Below, piece by piece: positions 52,691 through 60,612 of a DNA stretch of 64,000 bases (position 1 is the stretch's first letter; each line of letters starts with the position of its first letter). The notes beneath the pieces are model-generated. The model was not told the DNA's origin. It ran no database searches and saw only the letters and a program-made list of their open reading frames with translations. This DNA is from Chloroflexota bacterium. GTDB lineage: Bacteria; Chloroflexota; Dehalococcoidia; Lucifugimonadales; UBA3495. The position numbers and the translations under genes were made by a program. Where the stretch lies: assembly GCA_028873965.1 (NCBI GenBank), contig JAPPMU010000024.1, forward strand, positions 82,933 to 146,932. The letters are read 5' to 3'.

Positions 52691-52718
52691 GTAGGGGCGA
52701 ATGATTATTCGCCCCTAC
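52691..52718. repeat. 28-bp palindromic repeat (GTAGGGGCGAATGA arms), copy 1
   Basis: GTAGGGGCGAATGA followed by TTATTCGCCCCTAC: near-perfect inverted repeat with one mismatch by the centre. The same element occurs at 55576-55601 and 57574-57601. It lies in the 96-base gap between two minus-strand genes. Confidence 0.9.
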
Positions 52719-52745
52719 CGAACGGGCCTTGCTGTCGGGCGACGC

Positions 52746-53825
52746 CTAGGCTGCAATCATCGGGTAAACGTGGCGGCCGCGGGACATCTCCACCGGCACG
52801 TCGGTCCGGGTCCACTCGTTGCCGCCGTCGTTGCTGCAATAGACGTGGCCGTCGCGGTCGCAGCAGTAAACGTTGCGCGGCGCGTTCCGGTCGATGGCAA
52901 TCTGGAACATGCGGGCCGGGGCCACTTCGCCGATGTCCACCCGCTCCCAGGTCTCGCCGGCGTCGGTGGACCGGACCAGCACGCCGGCGTCAACGGTGCC
53001 GGCCGGCGCGCTGCCGCCGCCGGCTCCGGCGGCCAGGTACATGCGGTTGGGGTCGCTGGGATCGACCACCAGGTCGCGGCAGTAGCTGCCGCCCTCGAAC
53101 ATCTCCTCGATGGGCACGAACTCCCAGGACTCGCCGCGCTCCCGGCTGCGGAACATGGCCAGCTGGGTGATGATGTACACCAGGCCGGGCTTGGAGGGAT
53201 TCACCTGCACCCCGTGGAGGTCCACCGGCCCCAGGCGGGTGTAATGGCCGTCCGTGATGCAGGACCAGTTGTCTCCGCCGTCCCGGGAAGCGATGAGGCC
53301 GCCCACTTCGATGGCGCCGTACACGTCGTCGGGATATGCGGGATCGATGCTGATACCGATCACCCGCTTGCAGATTTCATGGGGGTTCATGGTGATGTGC
53401 GGGTGCACCATGCCCTCGGTGTTCATCTGCTGCCAGGTGTTGCCGCCGTCGTTGGAGCGGCAAACTCGCCCCGCGTCGTAGCCGGCGAACATGATCGACG
53501 AGTCGTTGGGGTGAACTGCCATCGACCACACGTCGCCGCTGAGGGTGTCGGTGCGCCGCCAGTTCTCGCCCCGGTCGTCGCTGCGATACACGCCGTCCTG
53601 GGTTCCGGCGAAAATCGTCGCCGGCTCGTCGGGGTGGGCCAGCAGGGCGCGCACCTGGGGGTTTTCAGGCAGGCCGTTCTCGATGCAGGCCCATTCGGAC
53701 TGGCCTTCGGTCAGGCGGTACATGCCGCCCTCGCCCAGCGGGGTGCCCTCGGCGCCGATGATCAGCGCGCTCTCGCCGGCGAGGCCGACGTATACGTTGG
53801 TGTTGTGCGCGGTCACGGTTGTCAT
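52746..53825 (-). CDS. BNR/Asp-box repeat beta-propeller protein
   Basis: 359 residues with at least six Asp-box motifs S-x-D-x-G-x-x-W or near variants: YRSDDRGENWRR, SNDGGNTWQQ, SRDGGDNWSC, SRERGESWEF, STDAGETWERV and SNDGGNEWTRT. The repeats are 45-60 residues apart, as in a six- or seven-bladed sialidase-like propeller. There is no signal peptide and no catalytic sialidase residue set, so a carbohydrate- or ligand-binding or lactonase-like role is possible. The start is MTTVTAHNTNVYVGLAG. Confidence 0.85.
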   Translation of the reverse strand: MTTVTAHNTNVYVGLAGESALIIGAEGTPLGEGGMYRLTEGQSEWACIENGLPENPQVRALLAHPDEPATIFAGTQDGVYRSDDRGENWRRTDTLSGDVWSMAVHPNDSSIMFAGYDAGRVCRSNDGGNTWQQMNTEGMVHPHITMNPHEICKRVIGISIDPAYPDDVYGAIEVGGLIASRDGGDNWSCITDGHYTRLGPVDLHGVQVNPSKPGLVYIITQLAMFRSRERGESWEFVPIEEMFEGGSYCRDLVVDPSDPNRMYLAAGAGGGSAPAGTVDAGVLVRSTDAGETWERVDIGEVAPARMFQIAIDRNAPRNVYCCDRDGHVYCSNDGGNEWTRTDVPVEMSRGRHVYPMIAA

Positions 53826-53909
53826 TGCGTAATCTCCTAGGGTGTGTGCCGGATGCGGTTTTGCAGATTGTTGGGGGAACGGTGCGCCTTGTCAAGGGCA
53901 AATGAGGGC

Positions 53910-54842
53910 TCACGGCCACATGATCCAGCCGGTGCGGTCGGTGCGGGCGCGGAAGAGGTGGCCTCCCCCGGTGGTGACGTAGAGGGTGCGCATGTCAGCG
54001 TCGCCGAAGCAGCAGTTGGTGGGCCGGTCCACGCGCATCGGGTGGGTTTCCAGCACCCGGCCCTCGGGCGAAAACACGTAGATGATCGGCCCCGGGCCGG
54101 CCGCTTCCCAGCCGGCGCAGACGATGATGTTGCCGTCCACGTCCAGCGTCATGCCGTCCACGCCCCGCTGCACGCCCTGGCTGCCCTGCCCGCGCAGGTC
54201 GCCGTCGGACGCGCCGCCGTCGATGCCGAAGGTGTGCAGCGTCCGGTATTCGCCCAGCGAGCCGTCATCGCTGATGGGATAGGCGCGCAGCTCACGGCGC
54301 CGGTCGGCTCCGTAGTCGCTCTGGGCGATGTACAGCGTGCGCTGGTCGCGGCTGATCAGGATGCCGTTGGGCCGGCTGATGTCGGTGGTCGCGCGTACCA
54401 GGTCCCACTGGTCGTTGCCCTTGGGATCCAGCCGGAGCACCGACATGTGGTCCAGCTCCTGCGGGCCGCTGTCGCCGATGCCGGAATACGGGTCGGTGAA
54501 CCAGATGCGGCCCGACTTGTCGACCACCAGGTCGTTGGGATTATTGTGCCGCTTGCCATCCAGCAGGTGGGGCATCGAGACCGCGGTGTTGCTGGCGGCG
54601 TCGAAGCGAGCGATCCGACGCCGGCCCTGCTGGCAGCCGTAGAGGTTGCCGTTGGCGTCGAAGCACAGGCCGTTGGTGTTGAAGGACTCGTTGAAATGCT
54701 CGGAAACTTCGTCGGTAGTGGGGTCATAGCGCAGGATCTTCGACTCCGGAATGAGGGTGAACAGCAACGCCTCGCCATCCCAAACCGGCCCTTCGGTGGT
54801 GCCGCCGTAGGGTCCGGCGACCAGTTCAAAACTCCAGGACAT
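53910..54842 (-). CDS. SMP-30/gluconolactonase/LRE family protein
   Basis: 310 residues, paralogous to 34178-35095. Blades show GTTEGPVWDGEALLFTLIPESKI (metal-binding Glu), NGLCFDANGNLYGCQQGR, NNPNDLVVDKSGRIWFTDPYSG, RPNGILISRDQRTLYIAQSDYG and PTNCCFGDADMRTLYVTTGGG, ending GWIMWP. Likely a cytoplasmic lactone hydrolase with a divalent metal. GGAGGTTCC lies just before the ATG. Confidence 0.93.
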   Translation of the reverse strand: MSWSFELVAGPYGGTTEGPVWDGEALLFTLIPESKILRYDPTTDEVSEHFNESFNTNGLCFDANGNLYGCQQGRRRIARFDAASNTAVSMPHLLDGKRHNNPNDLVVDKSGRIWFTDPYSGIGDSGPQELDHMSVLRLDPKGNDQWDLVRATTDISRPNGILISRDQRTLYIAQSDYGADRRRELRAYPISDDGSLGEYRTLHTFGIDGGASDGDLRGQGSQGVQRGVDGMTLDVDGNIIVCAGWEAAGPGPIIYVFSPEGRVLETHPMRVDRPTNCCFGDADMRTLYVTTGGGHLFRARTDRTGWIMWP

Positions 54843-54958
54843 GGGGAACCTCCTGTGGTTTGTCGCCGCAGTTTAGCATGGCCGGCGGCTGGCTGAAGCG
54901 GAATTGACGATGACGACCGGACATCGTAGCATCGAAGCGCGATTACAGGAGGCAGTCA

Positions 54959-55540
54959 TTGGGAACCTTCAACGTACATGTCAGTATCGGACATCCGGCT
55001 GGCGGAGACTTGTTTCCGGTATCGGCAATGGTCGACACCGGGGCAACCCATTCGATGATGCCCGAATCGTTGTTGGCGCGACTGAGAATTGCGCCAGTAC
55101 GAACCAGCCAATACAGCATTGCCGACGGCAGCACCGTGGAGTACGGGGTTGCTGATGCAAGGTTTGGGGTGGGCGATGAAATCAGGTATTGCCCGGTGAT
55201 TTTCGGCCCGGAGAATGAATTCCTTTTGGGAGCTACAACCCTGGAAATCTTCGAGCTCGTTGTCGACCCAATGGGAGAACGCCTGGTTCCCGCGGACAAA
55301 CTGACAAGGCTGGAGCCATTCCGGCGCCGGGGTTTCCGCATGGCTGACGGAACGCGAGCCGAGTACGGTGTGGGCGAGGCGCGGTTCAGAATCGACGGAT
55401 ATGAACAAACCTGCCCGGTGATATTCGGTCCCGAGGATCGTTATCTACTGGGAGCGACCACGTTGGAGAACTTCGATCTGGTGGTCGATCCAACGAGGCC
55501 CAATCCGCGCCTTATTCCTGCGGCAGACCTGGATCTATGA
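54959..55540 (+). CDS. Clan AA aspartic protease with duplicated C-terminal half
   Basis: 193 residues from TTG 54959, with AGGAGG at 54948-54953; the start aligns with ATG 60157 of its paralogue. Active site SAMVDTGATHSMMPE (Asp26) occurs once. The C-terminal unit, YSIADGSTVEYGVADARF ... PVIFGPENEFLLGATTLEIFELVVDP, is followed by a second copy, FRMADGTRAEYGVGEARF ... PVIFGPEDRYLLGATTLENFDLVVDP. The 119-residue paralogue at 60157-60516 has only one, so this is a partial internal duplication without a second catalytic Asp. Confidence 0.88.
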   Translation: MGTFNVHVSIGHPAGGDLFPVSAMVDTGATHSMMPESLLARLRIAPVRTSQYSIADGSTVEYGVADARFGVGDEIRYCPVIFGPENEFLLGATTLEIFELVVDPMGERLVPADKLTRLEPFRRRGFRMADGTRAEYGVGEARFRIDGYEQTCPVIFGPEDRYLLGATTLENFDLVVDPTRPNPRLIPAADLDL

Positions 55541-55575
55541 CCCCGTGCTCACTCAAGGATGTGGCAAAGCAAATT

Positions 55576-55601
55576 TAGGGGCGAATGAACATCCGCCCCT
55601 A
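55576..55601. repeat. Palindromic repeat, copy 2
   Basis: TAGGGGCGAATGAACATCCGCCCCTA in the 88 bases between the aspartic protease stop and the dppC-like gene stop. It is a diverged copy of the 57574-57601 palindrome and could act as a shared terminator for the convergent genes. Confidence 0.8.
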
Positions 55602-55628
55602 TACTTTTCTATGCTTTCCTGAATCGGA

Positions 55629-56558
55629 CTACCGTCCCCGCAGCCTCGGGTCCAGCGCGTCGCGCAGGGCGTCGCCCAGGAAGTTGATGGCGAAGACCAC
55701 CACTGAAATCGCGATGCCGGGGAACACGGCCAGCCACCAGGCAATCCGGATCTCTTCCGTGCCGCGGGTGAGCATCCCTCCCCACGTGGGGATATCCGGC
55801 GGGACGCCCACGCCCAGGAAGGACAGCGACGCCTCAATGATGATGGCGAAGCCCAGGGTGATGGTGCCCAGCACGATGTAGCTGGCGATCACGTTGGGCA
55901 GGATGTGCTTCAGCATGATGCGGATCGAGCCGGCGCCAATTGCCGTAGCGGCCAGCGTGTAGTCCAGCTCCTTGATGCTCAGCACCTGCGAGCGGATCAC
56001 CCGAATGGTTCCCGGCAAGAGGATCACCAGCAGGGCCATGATCACGTTGTTGGCGGACCCGCCCAGGACGGCCACCAGGCCCAGCGCCAGGATGATCGGC
56101 GGGAAGGCCATCATGGCGTCAACGATGCGCTGGATGGCCAGGTCAACCACGCCCCCGACGTAGGCGCTGAGGATGCCGATGAGGGCACCCAGCGTTACGC
56201 CGATGCCCACGCTGAGCAGGCCCACGTATATGGAGATCTGCGACCCGGCGATGATCCGGCTGAGCTCGTCGCGTCCCAGGTGGTCGCTGCCCAGCCACGC
56301 TCCGGGTTGCGGCGCCAGGTATTTCTCTTCGTGGGCTCGGACATCCAGAGGGTCGTGGGGGAGGACGCCCGGGAACACGTAGGAAACCCCCGCCGCCAGG
56401 ATGGTGACAAGGATGATAACCGCGCTCACCGCTCCGAGGGGCTTGGAGCGGGAAAAAGCGATTATCTTCTGCACCTGGGTCTGGCGGGGGCGCATTCCCT
56501 GGAGCTGAAATTCGGCCTCGCCATCGGCCGTCATTCTCACGGTGTTGGCTGTAGTCAT
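55629..56558 (-). CDS. Dipeptide/oligopeptide-type ABC permease (DppC-like), set 2
   Basis: 309 residues from ATG 56558, with GAGGAG about ten bases upstream. The N-terminal cytoplasmic tail is followed by KPLGAVSAVIILVTILAAGV, then HDPLDVRAHEEKYLAPQPGAWLGSDHLGRDELSRIIAGSQ and a membrane core with the EAA-type loop LSIKELDYTLAATAIGAGS, ending ALRDALDPRLRG. It pairs with the DppB-like permease 39 bases upstream for import of peptides or similar solutes. Confidence 0.92.
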   Translation of the reverse strand: MTTANTVRMTADGEAEFQLQGMRPRQTQVQKIIAFSRSKPLGAVSAVIILVTILAAGVSYVFPGVLPHDPLDVRAHEEKYLAPQPGAWLGSDHLGRDELSRIIAGSQISIYVGLLSVGIGVTLGALIGILSAYVGGVVDLAIQRIVDAMMAFPPIILALGLVAVLGGSANNVIMALLVILLPGTIRVIRSQVLSIKELDYTLAATAIGAGSIRIMLKHILPNVIASYIVLGTITLGFAIIIEASLSFLGVGVPPDIPTWGGMLTRGTEEIRIAWWLAVFPGIAISVVVFAINFLGDALRDALDPRLRGR

Positions 56559-56597
56559 TCTGTCAACGCTCCTCAAATGGACAAAGTGGCGTCGCTG

Positions 56598-57554
56598 CTA
56601 GGCGTACCGGATCCGGGGGTCCAGCAAGCCGTAAAGGAGGTCAACCAGGAGGTTGATGATTACGATGGACACCGCGATTACGATGATGATGGCCTGGATG
56701 GTGGGAAAGTCCCGCTGGAAAACCGTCTCGATGAGCAGGGTGCCGATGCCGGGCACCTTGAAGATGCTCTCGATGATGACGGTGCCGCCGAAGAGGCGTC
56801 CGAACTGCCAGCCGGAGATGGTGAGGATGGGCAGCACGGCGTTCTTCAACCCGTGACGCACCAGCACGATGCGCTCGCCGAGGCCCTTGGCCCGGGCCGT
56901 GCGCATGTAGTCCTCCCGGATGATCTCCATCATGGAGGAACGGGTAACTCGGGCGATGAAGGCCATATCGTAGAAGCCCAACGCCAGGGCGGGCAGGAAC
57001 ATCTGCTGCAGGTTCTTCCATGGGTTATCCCAAAGATCCTCGTATCCCAGCGGAGGCAGCCATCCGAAGCCGCGGGACAACACCAACACCACCAGCAACC
57101 CGGCGAAGAAGGTGGGTATCGATATGCCCACCAGCGCGATTACTCTCGAGAAGTAGTCGATCACGCTGTCCGGCTTGATGGCGGAGATCACCCCCAGGGG
57201 AACGGCGAATATTACCGCGATCAGGATGGCCAGCACGGCCAGTTCCAATGTCCGGAAGATGCGGTCTCCCACCAACTTGGTGACCGGCTGTCCCGACCGC
57301 CAGATGGAAGTTCCCAGGTCGCCCTGGACCAGCCCGCCGATCCAGTCAACGTACTGGACCACGATGGGCCGGTCCGTGCCCAATTGGCGGCGCAGGTCTT
57401 CCAGCTCTTCCTGGGTGAAAGAGGCGTCGCCTTCGCTCAGGATCACCAGGGCCGGGTCGCCGGGCAACAGCCGCATCACCGTGAACACAATGATGGTTAC
57501 CAGCAGCACCGTGGGGACAATGAGCGCGATGCGCTTCAACGCGTACTGTCGCAT
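56598..57554 (-). CDS. Dipeptide/oligopeptide-type ABC permease (DppB-like), set 2
   Basis: 318 residues: RQYALKRIALIVPTVLLVTIIVFTVMRLLPGDPA at the N-terminus, then RQLGTDRPIVVQYVDWIGGLVQGDLGTSIW, IPTFFAGLLVVLVLS, and the EAA loop YMRTARAKGLGERIVLVRHGLKNAVLPIL. The C-terminal NLLVDLLYGLLDPRIRYA is typical of DppB/OppB. It is about three-quarters identical by eye to 61600-62553. A palindromic repeat lies just upstream. Confidence 0.93.
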   Translation of the reverse strand: MRQYALKRIALIVPTVLLVTIIVFTVMRLLPGDPALVILSEGDASFTQEELEDLRRQLGTDRPIVVQYVDWIGGLVQGDLGTSIWRSGQPVTKLVGDRIFRTLELAVLAILIAVIFAVPLGVISAIKPDSVIDYFSRVIALVGISIPTFFAGLLVVLVLSRGFGWLPPLGYEDLWDNPWKNLQQMFLPALALGFYDMAFIARVTRSSMMEIIREDYMRTARAKGLGERIVLVRHGLKNAVLPILTISGWQFGRLFGGTVIIESIFKVPGIGTLLIETVFQRDFPTIQAIIIVIAVSIVIINLLVDLLYGLLDPRIRYA

Positions 57555-57573
57555 GGAATATGCCTTTTACACA

Positions 57574-57601
57574 GTAGGGGCGAATGATCATTCGCCCCTA
57601 C
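57574..57601. repeat. 28-bp perfect palindrome, copy 3
   Basis: GTAGGGGCGAATGA joined directly to TCATTCGCCCCTAC, a 14+14 perfect palindrome, between the substrate-binding protein and dppB-like genes. It could form a hairpin that adjusts relative mRNA levels within the operon. Confidence 0.92.
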
Positions 57602-57654
57602 AAATGGGTTCGCCGAGTGTCAATATGCCGGAAATATAGTCCCGGAATGACGGT

Positions 57655-59598
57655 TTAGCGGTCCAGCCACAGGTCCTCGTGCTTGAACTGGTATTGCACT
57701 GTTGACGGAGCGGTGAACCCCTTCACGTCCTGGTGCACCAGCCAGAAGAGCTGACCCAGCTGCAGGGTGACCCAGTGGTTGTCTGCGAAGCTGTGGAGCC
57801 AGAGCTCGGCTTCCTTGTTGATTTCCCGGCGGGCTTCGGCGTCGAGTTCCACCTTCTGGTTCTCGAACCAGTCCACCACCTGGTCATTGGACCAGTCGGT
57901 ATAGTTGCGGGTGCCGCCCTTGAGGTAAACGCCACCGTACACGGCGTCGGCGTCGAACACCACCATGCCCTCGCCCTGGCAGCTGATTTCCCAGTCGCCT
58001 TCCGAGTCGGCGGCGCGGGAGGTGCCGTACTTGGCATAGCCGGCCGCGCTGGGCAGAGTCTCAATGTCGCCGGTGATGCCCAGGGCATCCTGCAACTGCT
58101 GCTTCACAACCTGGCACTGGTCGGGGTAGTTGCCGACCTGGCGCACGGTGTACTTGACTTCAAAGCCGTCGGCTACGCCGGCTTCTGCCATCAGGCGCTT
58201 GGCTTCGGCCAGGTCTTCCTGTCCGCCGGCGCTGTCCTTGGGCCGGATGCCGGGCCAGTCCATGCACACCTCGTTGGCGTGGGCCAGTCCCATCAGCGGG
58301 CAGTAGCTGCCGCCCGAGTTGTCGAAGACACGCTCGTCAATCTCCTGGCGGTCAACGGCCAGGTTGATGGCCTGGCGCACCAGGTGGCTCTGGAACTGGG
58401 GCTTCTTCACGTTGAGCATCAGGCCCCAGTTGGTGCCGGCGGCGATGGGATGGGCCACGTACTCGCCGTTGGTGCTCCGCTCGAGGTCGAAGTATTGGGT
58501 CGGCGACAGGTTGGTGAAACCGCCATTGGCCATGTCCAGCCGGCCGGCCTCAAAGTTGGCGATCAACGTGTCCTTGGCCTGGCCGGTGAAGATGGTGTGC
58601 TCGATGCGGTCAACGTAGGGGCGCCCGTCCTTGAAGTAGTCGGGGTTCTTGTTGACGTAGTAGAAGTCGCCAACCTGGTACTCTTCCAGAACGAACGGAC
58701 CCGAGGTAGTACCCATCTCGATGATGTTCTCGCCGAGGTTCAGGGAGCAGGGATTGGCCGCGTCGCGCACCGCGCAATTGGGGTCGGCGTCAAGCAGGTG
58801 GCCCGGCAAAACCTTGGCGTAGTCAATGGCCAGGAACTTGATGAAGGCTCCCGAGGCGAACTGGAGGTTGAACTCAATGGTCTTGTCGTCGATGGCCCGC
58901 AGCACCGCATCCTGGTTGGTGGGCGTGCAGTTGCCGCCGGCCTTGTCAACCACTTCCATCTTCACGGTGTAGTTCCGCCACAGGCCGGAACGTCCGGTGC
59001 TGTTGCACGGGTTCGCGTAGCGGGAGTGAGTGCTGATGACGTCCGCCGAGGTGATCTCGGTGCCGTCGGTCCACTGCATGTCTTCCCGCAGGTGGAAGGT
59101 GTAGGTCAGGCCGTCAGGACTCACGTCCCACGCCTCGGCCAGGTCGCCGGTGATGGCGTTGGTATCCACCGTGTCGTACTGCACGATCTGGTTGTACAGC
59201 TGCGAGTAGGAAATCACGCTGGAAAGGGACGAAGAACCCAGCGGGTCCCAGTCCTTGGTGTCGGCGTAGGCGGACATCCGCAGCGTCCCGCCATAGGTGG
59301 CGCCGGCGCTGGGGGTGGGCGTGGCGACCACGCGAGGCGTGGCGGTGGGGGCCGGCGTGTTCGTCGGGCGCGCGGTGGCCGCGGCGGCCTCCGGGATCGG
59401 AGTGTTGGTGGGCTGCGCGACCGCCGGGGCGGCCGGAGCCGTGGTGGCGGCAGCCGCCGGCTGCTGGGCGGCCGGGGCCGCGGCGGGTGCGGCGGGAGCT
59501 TCGGCTCCGCCGCAGGCAATGCCGACCATCAGAGCGGCGGCGCCCGCGATCAGCGGCAACGTCCGCAGGAATGGTCGGCCGAGGGTAGATGGCTTCAT
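57655..59598 (-). CDS. ABC-type peptide substrate-binding lipoprotein (family 5), set 2
   Basis: 647 residues. The N-terminal signal LRTLPLIAGAAALMVGIAC has a lipobox Cys at 29, followed by an Ala/Pro/Thr-rich linker to about residue 103 and a family 5 SBP domain: GGTLRMSAYADTKDWDPLGSSS, YTFHLREDMQWTDGTEITSADV, VKKPQFQSHLVRQAINLAVDRQE, and KHEDLWLDR at the end. It captures peptides or related solutes outside the membrane for the DppB/DppC-like permease genes that follow downstream. Confidence 0.94.
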   Translation of the reverse strand: MKPSTLGRPFLRTLPLIAGAAALMVGIACGGAEAPAAPAAAPAAQQPAAAATTAPAAPAVAQPTNTPIPEAAAATARPTNTPAPTATPRVVATPTPSAGATYGGTLRMSAYADTKDWDPLGSSSLSSVISYSQLYNQIVQYDTVDTNAITGDLAEAWDVSPDGLTYTFHLREDMQWTDGTEITSADVISTHSRYANPCNSTGRSGLWRNYTVKMEVVDKAGGNCTPTNQDAVLRAIDDKTIEFNLQFASGAFIKFLAIDYAKVLPGHLLDADPNCAVRDAANPCSLNLGENIIEMGTTSGPFVLEEYQVGDFYYVNKNPDYFKDGRPYVDRIEHTIFTGQAKDTLIANFEAGRLDMANGGFTNLSPTQYFDLERSTNGEYVAHPIAAGTNWGLMLNVKKPQFQSHLVRQAINLAVDRQEIDERVFDNSGGSYCPLMGLAHANEVCMDWPGIRPKDSAGGQEDLAEAKRLMAEAGVADGFEVKYTVRQVGNYPDQCQVVKQQLQDALGITGDIETLPSAAGYAKYGTSRAADSEGDWEISCQGEGMVVFDADAVYGGVYLKGGTRNYTDWSNDQVVDWFENQKVELDAEARREINKEAELWLHSFADNHWVTLQLGQLFWLVHQDVKGFTAPSTVQYQFKHEDLWLDR

Positions 59599-59822
59599 GT
59601 TTGCTTCGAACCTCCGTCTCGCTATGATGATTGTGTGCCGTCGCGGACGGGCGGGAAGGGGCTATTGTCCGCAAGCAGAAAATATTGTCTCCGGCCGCGG
59701 CCATTGTGAAATTAGACACAAAGCGTGAGGCACGGGCGGGAATATTAGCCTACCCAATTCGCGGTGTCAATAGCCTATGTATGGGAACAGCCAATCGGAT
59801 TACGAAATACGCACAAAATAAA

Positions 59823-59844
59823 GCCCCTTCCAACTGGAAGGGGC
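59823..59844. terminator. Hairpin GCCCCTTCC / GGAAGGGGC
   Basis: GCCCCTTCCA (59823-59832) pairs with TGGAAGGGGC (59835-59844). No T-run follows it on the plus strand; the minus-strand side reads into TTTATTTTGTGC, so it could end leftward transcription from an unseen upstream source. Terminator role is inference. Confidence 0.5.
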
Positions 59845-59951
59845 CACACGCTACGATGTATTTCGACCCTACCGGCCGCGCATCCGGGGAGCACTTGCCG
59901 GCAGCCGCTGTTCGGCGCGGTCGCTACGGGAAGCAGTGGGGGATTGACGCT

Positions 59952-60083
59952 CACGCGTACCCAGTTTGTCATCGCGAGGAGCGCAGCGACGTGGCGATCT
60001 CGTCACCTGAAGAATGGCCCTCCAGCAACGAGATTGCCACGCTTCGCTCGCAATGACAGTTCGGACGAAACTGGGTACGCGTG
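59952..60083. mobile_element. MITE-like element with 16-bp perfect terminal inverted repeats
   Basis: CACGCGTACCCAGTTT (59952-59967) and AAACTGGGTACGCGTG (60068-60083) are exact inverses. GGGGATTGACG flanks both sides (59939-59949 and 60085-60095), consistent with a target duplication and a recent insertion. Inside are GTCATCGCGAGGAGCGCAGCG and CTTCGCTCGCAATGAC arms, as in 5087-5177. It is 132 bp and non-coding. Copy two is at 36127-36256; a solo end is at 27577-27592. Confidence 0.82.
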
Positions 60084-60156
60084 GGGGGATTGACGGCATT
60101 GATGAGCAGACGTAGCATCGGATTGCGAGCAGTGATAGTGTGCGGAGACAAAAACC

Positions 60157-60516
60157 ATGGGGACTTTTCGGGTACAAATTGGAGTCGGCAACCCTTACGG
60201 CGGCGATTTTACTCCGGTGTCAGCGTTGGTGGACACTGGGGCAACCCACTCGATGATGCCGGAGTCCTTGCTGATTGCTCTGCGCCTGGCGCCGGACGAG
60301 CGCATCCGGTTCAGGATTGCCGACGGCAACCGAGTTGAATACGATGTCGGTGAAGCGCGCTTCCAGATTGGCGGCAAAAGCAGGGCTTGCACGGTTATAT
60401 TCGGCCCGGAAGACAAATACCTGCTTGGAGCCACCACGCTTGAGGTCTTCAACCTGATGGTGGATCCTTCCGCACCCAACCCGCGCCTGGTGCCGTTGGA
60501 GGAGTTGGACCTCTAA
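60157..60516 (+). CDS. Clan AA aspartic protease, single-domain
   Basis: 119 residues (MGTFRVQIGVGNPYGGDF), with active site SALVDTGATHSMMPES (Asp26) and RFRIADGNRVEYDVGEARFQIG then VIFGPEDKYLLGATTLEVFNLMVDP, ending PLEELDL. Nearly the same as the first part of 54959-55540, so these two arose by a recent duplication. It is a homodimer by inference. It sits between the two transporter sets on the opposite strand. Confidence 0.9.
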   Translation: MGTFRVQIGVGNPYGGDFTPVSALVDTGATHSMMPESLLIALRLAPDERIRFRIADGNRVEYDVGEARFQIGGKSRACTVIFGPEDKYLLGATTLEVFNLMVDPSAPNPRLVPLEELDL

Positions 60517-60550
60517 CTCCCAGCGGGCCGCAGCTCTGAAAACGCAAATG

Positions 60551-60579
60551 AGCGGGGCAGGTTAGAAACCTGCCCCGCT
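60551..60579. terminator. Bidirectional terminator hairpin
   Basis: AGCGGGGCAGGTT (60551-60563) pairs with AACCTGCCCCGCT (60567-60579), a perfect 13-bp stem with a 3-base loop, between the convergent protease (+) and dppC-like (-) genes. Confidence 0.75.
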
Positions 60580-60612
60580 GCTCGTTACTGGTTTGCGCCG
60601 GCTCCAGTACGC

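Larger units (their letters stand above)
59599..60156. other. Intergenic region with hairpin and MITE-like element
   Basis: This 558-base gap lies between the set 2 binding-protein start and the protease gene on the opposite strand. It contains a hairpin (59823-59844) and the element at 59952-60083, described separately. Upstream signals for the binding-protein gene would lie in 59600-59760, but I see no clear promoter there. No credible gene. Confidence 0.5.

Noticed and set aside
57733-59709. A 658-codon plus-strand frame opposite the binding-protein gene
   Set aside because: Low-complexity mirror frame; the minus strand carries a clear signal peptide and family 5 binding domain.
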